Source: Gigaspora margarita
Lineage: Eukaryota; Glomeromycota; Glomeromycetes; Diversisporales; Gigasporaceae
Direction: 5' to 3'
Assembly: GCA_009809945.1 (NCBI GenBank)
Contig: WTPW01000930.1
Coordinates: 161,676 to 225,675, forward strand
DNA: 64,000 nucleotides
Part shown: one piece after another, positions 57,641 through 64,000 of the stretch
How positions within the stretch are numbered: the stretch's first letter is position 1
Layout of the letters: every line of letters begins with the position of its first letter
Notes under the pieces: generated by a model
Told to the model about the DNA's origin: nothing
Database searches by the model: none
Seen by the model: the letters and a program-made list of their open reading frames with translations, nothing else
Position numbers and translations under genes: made by a program

Positions 57641-58620
57641 GGTGAACCAGCAACCCAAGAATCTAAATGTGTTAGACTTTGCAATATTATATATAGGGGT
57701 TGACCAGAAGAGAATATAGGCATTAGGGTTCAGGAAATTGGTGGTGAGTATAGATTTGGATGGATTCACTCTAATATTTGTCAAGTCATAGAAACAGGAG
57801 GCTGTTTTTATTATCTCTTCTAGTTTTGTCTTGGTGTGTGTTATCCACATGTATCATCCATATAGGTCAGATAGAGGTGTTGGAATTATATGTTGTATTA
57901 TTTGGTGCTAGTGCATTAACTAACATTGTATATCCTTGGTGCTCTTTTACGATCTTATGGATGAGTGAGTTGTAATAGATTCGCCAGAGTAATGGGGTAA
58001 TGGTTTCTCCTTGATCCAGTCTGTCTTCTACTTAATACTGGTGGGTGTATCTATATTCTGTTATGACTCTATTTTGTCAGTCTTGAAAGAGATTAATAAT
58101 AAAGTTGAAGTGTCTTTCAGAGCATTTAATACGTAAGTGCTTTGTGTAGTAGGGGGAGGTGTATAGAATCATAAACCTTTGACATGTCTTGGGATAGAAT
58201 CCAGTATTCTTTGCTATAAGTATTTGCATCCTCGAGTATATATATTAAGTGTTGGATTTGTTGGGCAGTAGAAAAGTATAGTAGGGCTATGTAGTTGTTT
58301 GGGATTAGTATTAGGTGTCTAAAAAGGACCTGGTTGAGGCAGTAAGTAATAATTTTGGTTAGTATTTTTCTATGAGTGTGATAGGATGTGTGAAGTTTAA
58401 ATCTCCTTCAAATTTTTGCTTTTTCGAGATAGGATAAATAAGACTGTTTTTCTATACTTTCAGAGTAGTCTAAAGATCAATGCAGGCATTGAAAATGTTT
58501 AGTAGGTTGTTAGTAGCTATTGAAGGAAGTTGTTTTAACATCTCATTAGAAATTCCTTGTGGGCTGGTGGCCTTGTGTGGAGGTAGGTGTCTGATAGTTT
58601 CAAGTAATTCCTCTCTGTCA
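57640..58620 (-). pseudogene. LINE reverse transcriptase domain remnant
   Basis: In order on the minus strand: LPPHKATSPQGISNEML (fingers), YPISKKQKFEGD and HPITLIE (PI-K and RPI-L motifs), a DMSKVYDSI-like palm motif, LDQGETITPLLWRIYYNSLI (QG-SPLLW motif), YMDDT (catalytic box, about 57855-57870), IRVNPSKSIL and FRFLGCWF. This is the full motif series of a LINE reverse transcriptase, spread over shifted frames with several stops. Confidence 0.85.
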
Positions 58621-58639
58621 ATGGGTTGGTAAAGGGATT

Positions 58640-59260
58640 TATACCAGTCTGATGAATTCTTGATAAAGGTTCATATTCTGCCTTCTAGAGCTCCCAGTGC
58701 TGATTATTGGTAGAGTTGGGCTTCATTCATAATGTAAAATGTTTTTTTATTTTTTATTTTATTTCTGATAGGTCAGTAATAACTAAATCTAGTAGGCTTA
58801 AATTGGAAAAAGATATTCTATTAGTGTATTGTTTAAGATTGCTGTCTATTATCGAGGTGGTGTGGTCTGTGAAGTTCTGATATCTTCTTTTAACGTAATG
58901 GTTGATCTGCTCTCTATGTTCAGTATTGTTTTCGAGGTTACAGGCCTTGTGTATAGCTTTGTGTAGTTCTACTATGGTTGCATGAGTAATCATTGAGAAT
59001 TGTGTCCATAGGTCCTGTTCTATGATAGAAGGAATTAGATAATCTGCTAGTTCACCAATTTGTTGTAGGATTACGTTGATTTCATTAGCTATGGTTTGTG
59101 ATAATTTGGAAAGTGGTAATGAGGAAATTATTTTTATGGCTTTGTTGGATAGTTTTAGGGCTTGATGTAGTTTAGTAGCTTTAAAGCTAAAATTATGAAA
59201 AAGTCTTGGTGCAGATTTGGTCATGGGAATATGTTTGTTAGCTGCCTCCTTGTCTACCAT
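58640..59260 (-). pseudogene. LINE ORF2 linker between endonuclease and reverse transcriptase
   Basis: An uninterrupted 168-codon piece reads MVDKEAANKHIPMTKSAPRL and HQALKLSNKAIKIISSLP. It lies exactly between the two recognised domains on the same strand, so it is the interdomain region and not an independent gene. Confidence 0.65.
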
Positions 59261-59429
59261 GTTCTATTTGTACCAATATTTGTTTATTGTAACAGTATTA
59301 TTGATAGGGTATCCTGTCTAGTTTGAGGTTGGTCATTCAGTTGATGATGTAGGAGGAGAAGTCCTTTCACTATTCTTTTGTCATTTTGTGGTAGAGGTAT
59401 ATTTTCCTGAATAATTTCTTTTTATTTCA

Positions 59430-60130
59430 CATAGCAAATGCCTGTGATGTGCAGTATAGCATGATCACTATCTGTAGATCTAGTTGATGGGTAATATTTA
59501 AGCTGGGGCAACTTATTAGAATATTTAGAGTTGTCCATATATTATCGAGTTGGCTTGATTGGTTTTGCTAGGCCCAGGTATGTTGAGTAGTGTTGAAGTA
59601 TTGTATTAGACTAGTTAATTAGAGTGTAGGCATCTGATGTAGGATTGGATTTGTATATTAATTATGGGGTGAGTTGATGTTGGCATTGAAATCACCTGTA
59701 ACTATAATGCTCATTGCTTTAGCTTGGGCTTGTTTAATCTAGTTAAGAATCTCTACTTGTGTAGCCTTTGCATAGGAGGGGTTTTTTGATAGTAGGTAAA
59801 CCAAGATAATTCTGAGCCTATTGAGTATAGGAGAAATAGGTCTATGAATATTGCAGTACTGGGAAAGGTTTTTATTTTATGAATATAGGGCTATAAATCT
59901 GGTACAATAGTGATGGCTATTCCTAGACTGGAAGTTCTTTTCTTTGCTATGTCTTCATTACAATTTAAAGTATAGATTTTATATAGTTGATTTGTAAAGC
60001 TCATGATTGTAGTATCCAATTCTGCAAGTTTTGTTTTGGTTATAGATATAATGTAGTAATTGTTTTTTGCACAGTGTTCTAACTAGATTTTGAGTTTTAG
60101 ATTATTATTAATGCCTTGTATATTATGTGT
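59430..60130 (-). pseudogene. LINE endonuclease domain remnant
   Basis: On the minus strand: THNIQGINNN and NYYIISITKTKLAELD (the NI-G and ET motif region, with Lys for the usual Glu), GIAITIVPDL, IILVYLLSKNPSYAKATQ, IIVTGDFNANINS (the GDFN motif) and TDSDHAIL (the SDH motif). This order matches apurinic/apyrimidinic-type endonucleases of LINEs. Frames are broken. Confidence 0.8.
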
Positions 60131-60740
60131 TACTATAAGGAAATGTGAGAAGTTTGTGGGTAATTTTAGTATGGCATGTTATCGGTGCTATTTGGTAGGT
60201 CATTTGTATTGGTCTGTGTATTATATGGGTTATTGCTAGTTGCTCTGTTTGTTGGAAAGTGGTTTTGTATTGTATGTTGGTCAAACATAGCAGAGTTCAT
60301 CAAAGATTTCCCAGTCTGGTTGTAGGAGATCAGAGAGATAGATAAGGTAGTTTGGGACTAGAATAAATTAGAAGTGGTCTTGAATTTCTTTAACTGATTG
60401 AATAGCTGTGTTGTAATCTGTATTGGGACTTGAGCGGATGGGTTAGAATATTTTTTTATATATAGTGTAAGTTTTTTTAGATTTGGAGATAGATCTGGCT
60501 TGGTTGTTGGTTCTGGATCAATGTAATTGGAACCATATCTATCTATTTCTCCAGAAGCCTGTTGAAGTAATAGACCTTACTCAACATGTGTGCTGTGTCC
60601 ACTAGTTGTTTCAGTGTTGCGATTGGGATAGTAATCTGAAGTCTTGTATATCTTCTATGTTTTTGGTGAGTTTTGGTTTATTAGTTGGTTTACTGTCATT
60701 ATCTTAAGTGAGAGTGGGAGTCTGAATCTGTATCTGCATT

Positions 60741-62307
60741 TAGAGTTCCTACAAACCCAGATCAAATCAAACTTTAGGCCAGGTTTGAGTTTGATTTGAT
60801 TTCAAATCAAACCCGATCTCAAACTAGCATTAAAAAAATTATTTGAGTTTGATTTGAAGCAAACTTTTTAGTTAAGTTTGAGTTTGGTTTGGGTTTGAGT
60901 TTGAAGTTTGCAAACTAGTTTGAGTTTGAATACTGTATATTGCCAAAAATAAGCCATCTCTGAAAATAAACTACCCCTCTCTTTTGGTCAAGAAATGCAA
61001 AAACTTCTTTAATCTGAAAATAAGTTAATCACAATCGATGAAATTGCTATATAGTAAAGTCAAAATTTTACTAAGCAAATCGATTAAAGTCACTTAAGTA
61101 ACTTTATTCAGGATATCAAAATACATATACTTTGAAATTTACAATAAAATTGGAAACTTTTTATTAATTGGATTTTAATATTTACATTCAACAAAAAGAT
61201 TAAAATTTTATTAACAAAATATATTTGTTGAACATAAAAATTAAAAGTCAAATAATAAAAAGTACTCATATTTTGATGAACTTTCAGAATAGATGTAGTT
61301 TATTCTTCCAAATAAGTTTACTTAAGTGCCAATAATAGATTTATATAATAGAATTTAGACTTTACTATGTAACTACTATTGGCGATTGACCAAAAATCGA
61401 TTTTATCCAAAAATAAGTAACCCAGATTTTTTGTGTCCAAAATTGTTCAAAAAAGGTAACTTATTTTCAAAACATAAAGTAATATAAATACTGTATATTG
61501 CCTAAAATAAGTTACTTCCAAAAATAAACTACTCATCTATTGGTCAAAAAACTCAAAAACGTCTTTGATCAGAAAATAAACTACCCCACGATTGATGAAA
61601 GTTGCTATATAGTAAAGTCCAAACTTTACTAAGCAAATCAATTAAAGTCACTTAAGTAATCTTATTTAGAAGATCAAAATACACATTCTTTGAAATTTAC
61701 AACTAAATTGGAGAACTTATTATTAATTGGTTTTTAATTTTTACGTTCAATGAAGAGATTAAAATTTTATTAACAAAATATATTTGATAAATGTTAAAAT
61801 TAAAAGTCAAATAATAAAAAGTACTCCAATTTTGATAAAACTTTTAGCATATGTAGTTTAGTCTTCCAAACAAGTCTACTTAAGTGCCAATAATCAATTT
61901 ACATAGTAAAATTTAGACTTTACTATTGGACTAACCAAAAATTGATTATATCTAAAAATAAGCTACCCAGATTTTAGTGTCCAAAATCATTCAAAAAAGG
62001 TAGCTTATTTTCAGAAACATATAGTATATTTTTATATTTTAAACAAGTTTACTTAAATACAAAGTTAGAATTAAGAAGCTTGTTTAAAATTTAAAAATAT
62101 ATTTATATCATTCAAACTCAAACTAGTTTGCAAACTTCAAATCAAACTCAAATCAAACTTTGTATGAAATTTGGATTTGGTTTGAGTTTGGTTATTTTTT
62201 ATGTTTTTGGTTTGATTTCAAACTTTATAAAATTTATAGTTTGAGTTTGGTTTGATTTGGGGTTTGATCAAACTCAAATCAAACCCGGATCAAACTTTGG
62301 AACCCTA
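60741..62307. mobile_element. hAT-like word-repeat element inserted in LINE ORF1, TTGAGTTTGG word
   Basis: The ends TAGAGTTCC and GGAACCCTA are inverted; the flanks TCTGCATT and TCTGTATT agree at 7 of 8 bases. The LINE reading (FLTEIKYR, then YRFRLPLSLK) continues across the insertion, confirming the borders. The arms (60750-60930, 62105-62307) repeat TTTGAGTTTG, AAACTCAAAT and TTTGATTTGA words. The middle (60931-62028) holds two tandem copies of another MITE. Confidence 0.85.
60931..62028. mobile_element. Two tandem copies of a 540-bp MITE
   Basis: TACTGTATATTGCC followed by an AAAATAAGY motif starts at 60931 and at 61489. Each copy ends in a GTARCTTATTTTCARAAACAT stretch (near 61460-61480 and 62010-62025). 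The two copies agree over most of their length. GAAAATAAGCTACC-type ends also occur in the nested unit of the 1.18-kb elements and near 27060. Confidence 0.7.
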
Positions 62308-63115
62308 TCTGTATTTGATCTCAGTAAGAAAAGTAATTGCTAGCTGTTTATTAGATATGGGATATGTATAGATCAGGGCTGTTTTGATCTTTAGTGGATC
62401 ATTAGGCAAATATGGCCTAATAAGAATGTAGTTATTTGGTAGACAATTGAAGCTGTATTTCTCCCATAGCATTTCCACCATGTTCGAGAAGTCTCGATGA
62501 GAGTGTATTGGGTCCAATAGGAATAATCATCATAGATTCAGTAGCAATTCTTGCAGAGTGAGAGAAAGTGAGTCCTTCTGTTTCTCTACTAGCAAGGCAA
62601 AGTACAGCAGTGGAATCCAGTTGAAGTGATAGAATTCTTTTAGTTTTGCTCTATATTCTACTAAACGGGATAATGTATTGAATTCAGTGATCGGAAAGAG
62701 GTTCCGGACTGTATCGTTCAAGTCTTCTGGGTCAAGTAGTAGGGGTAATTTATTATTATAGAAATAAGAACTTGGCAGATGTAAGAAGAAAAAGATTTTT
62801 ATGAGTGGGCCACTACTGCTCTTGTATTTTTACATTTAGCTATAGATAATGCAAAAAGTAAGAATTTCGTAATATGCTGAGATCAGATCTGGACTATCTA
62901 GTAGTGGTTTGAGATTGCCAGTTAGGGCCTCCCCAAGAAGCTTTCTTATTGTTTCAAAGGGTATAGTGTCTTCTATTCTGGCAAATGTTGCGCAGTAGTA
63001 AATCATGATAGTATTTTGGTGTGCATTGAGTGTGATAAAGTTGAGGTTCATAATGTAATTGGCTGCCAGTTTCTTTTAGAGCATTGTATAGAACTTGTCT
63101 AGAGCTTGTACTCAT
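62308..63115 (-). pseudogene. LINE ORF1-like remnant
   Basis: ATG at 63115 opens MSTSSRQVLYNALKETGSQL. Later pieces read FETIRKLLGEALTGNLKPLL, NDTVRNLFPITEFNTLSRLV and MDPIHSHRDFSNMVEMLWEK. The same strand and position upstream of the endonuclease mark it as ORF1. I see no zinc knuckle or other nameable domain. Frames shift several times. Confidence 0.55.
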
Positions 63116-63640
63116 ATAAGTGTTTTCTGGATAATCAGGTTAATACCTGTCAACTAGGTCATAGCTATCGTTAAACAGGTAACCCAGATTAATTATCCAT
63201 AAGCATGATAATGTGACGTACAAATGTATATACAGTATATATATCCATTGGGAGTGAGGTCATTTTAAATTTTATCATTTAAACCCAGTTTATTTTCTGA
63301 TGACCTCTAGCCATTGAAGAATAAACTGATTATATTACAGCTATTATCATAATTCCTAGGGCACCTGTAAAATTTGCTAAATGATTTTTAGGCTGGTTAA
63401 ACTTATATATTAAATTTTATACATAAAAATTAAGTAAATTTATTAGTTACCATTATTATTATGCATAGTTTTTTAAAAAAATGCATATAAGAGAATTTAT
63501 GATTTTGCATCAACCAATCAAAAAAATCAGATTACCCGGATTATTAAGATGACCCAGTTTATAATGTTGTAAATGAGTGAGTAACCCTTGCTTAAATTTT
63601 TTAATGGGTACAACCTCTAGATTTACTTAAAAAAATACAT
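63116..63640. other. AT-rich sequence 5' of the LINE
   Basis: It may include the LINE 5' untranslated region. No promoter or element end was fixed. Confidence 0.35.
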
Positions 63641-63647
63641 ACCCTTA

Positions 63648-64000
63648 GGGGCATCCATAAATTACGTGATGCTTGGGGTCCCCCAAAATATAACGATTTT
63701 CCAATATGTAGAGGGGTCCTCTCCAACATAACGCAATTTTTTTCTAAAAATTTGTCTAAAACTTGATCCAGTGGTCCGAATTGGATGATTTTGGTACCAT
63801 TCGAATCGTCTCGAGGAGCGGATTCGAATGGTACCAATTTCATTTGATTTGGATCACCGGATCACGTTTTATTAACGAAATACTATTGGTTATTATGTTT
63901 TCTTATGAAATTACTAAAAAATCAATAGTATTTTCGTTAATAAAACGTGATCTAGTAATCCAAATAAAATGATTTTGGTACCATTGGTTTCGTCTCATAG
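63648..64000. mobile_element. Hairpin-array element running off the window
   Basis: It starts at GGGGCATCCATAAATTACGT, followed by GGGGTCCCCC. Two hairpins follow: GGTACCATTCGAATC with its complement (63795-63840), and ATCACGTTTTATTAACGAAA with its complement (63861-63955). A third arm starts with GGTACCATT at the edge. Layout and the GATTTTGGTACCA-type module recall the 54.4-kb array. The right end is outside the window. Confidence 0.6.

Larger units (their letters stand above)
53660..63115 (-). mobile_element. Decayed non-LTR retrotransposon (LINE), minus strand
   Basis: Coding remnants run in LINE order on the minus strand: an ORF1-like part from ATG at 63115, an apurinic-type endonuclease (about 60130-59430), reverse transcriptase (about 58620-57640), an RNase H-like part (about 56330-56170) and a C-terminal region ending at 53664. 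Many frame breaks and stops are present, so no product is expected. It is split by a hAT-like element in ORF1 (60741-62307) and by a hairpin element in the C-terminal part (54337-55864). Removing these leaves about 6.3 kb, a normal size for such a LINE. Flanking duplications were not found. Such an element could be the source type for the SINE insertions, but the tails are not comparable here. Confidence 0.85.

Noticed and set aside
1-64000. LTR retrotransposon or virus-like element
   Set aside because: I found no pair of long direct repeats with TG...CA ends, and no protease-integrase or capsid-like reading; the only reverse transcriptase is of LINE type.

Overview
The window is AT-rich eukaryotic DNA with few genes. 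The best match by content is an arbuscular mycorrhizal fungus (Glomeromycotina, most like Rhizophagus). The reasons are two Sel1-like-repeat genes of the kind greatly expanded there, a short GT-AG intron, a fungal-type transposase with a YVDGHER motif, and an intergenic space built almost wholly of nested transposons. The organism is inferred; no marker gene settles it.

Host genes: (1) an 885-residue Sel1-repeat protein on the minus strand (3401-6058); (2) its 549-residue paralogue on the plus strand (15000-16649), with the same 117-residue head, the same first five repeats and the same last repeat but nine fewer repeats between; (3) a small two-exon gene of unknown function (37756-38224) with an 82-base intron. 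Two weak gene remnants lie at 1161-1292 and 39122-39430.

Layout: 0-1 kb holds foldbacks and word-repeat tracts. 3.4-16.6 kb holds the divergent Sel1 pair, separated by about 9 kb of inverted-repeat elements and a GC-richer minisatellite. 17.2-18.2 kb is a dispersed repeat whose second copy (27.8-35.1 kb) is split by a decayed 5.25-kb DNA transposon and by an 850-bp TIR element. 23.4-24.5 kb is a 1-kb palindrome made of five hairpins. 35-38 kb and 47-48 kb hold two copies of a 1.18-kb pogo-like composite element. 40.6-41.2 kb and 51.2-51.9 kb are two tRNA-derived SINEs, each with a 15-bp target duplication. 53.7-63.1 kb is one decayed LINE (minus strand: ORF1, endonuclease, reverse transcriptase, RNase H-like) broken up by a hAT-like element and by a large hairpin element containing the assembly gap.

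The main unexpected structure is a set of short elements with hAT-type ends (TAGGGTTCC, TAGTGAT or CAGTGTC) and 8-bp target duplications. Each is filled with its own short word repeated in both orientations, such as TTTGATTTGA, CTACTAGTAG, ACCCGG, TTGAGTTTGG or TTGCAG. They look like one architecture in which the subterminal, presumably transposase-binding, word differs between families.
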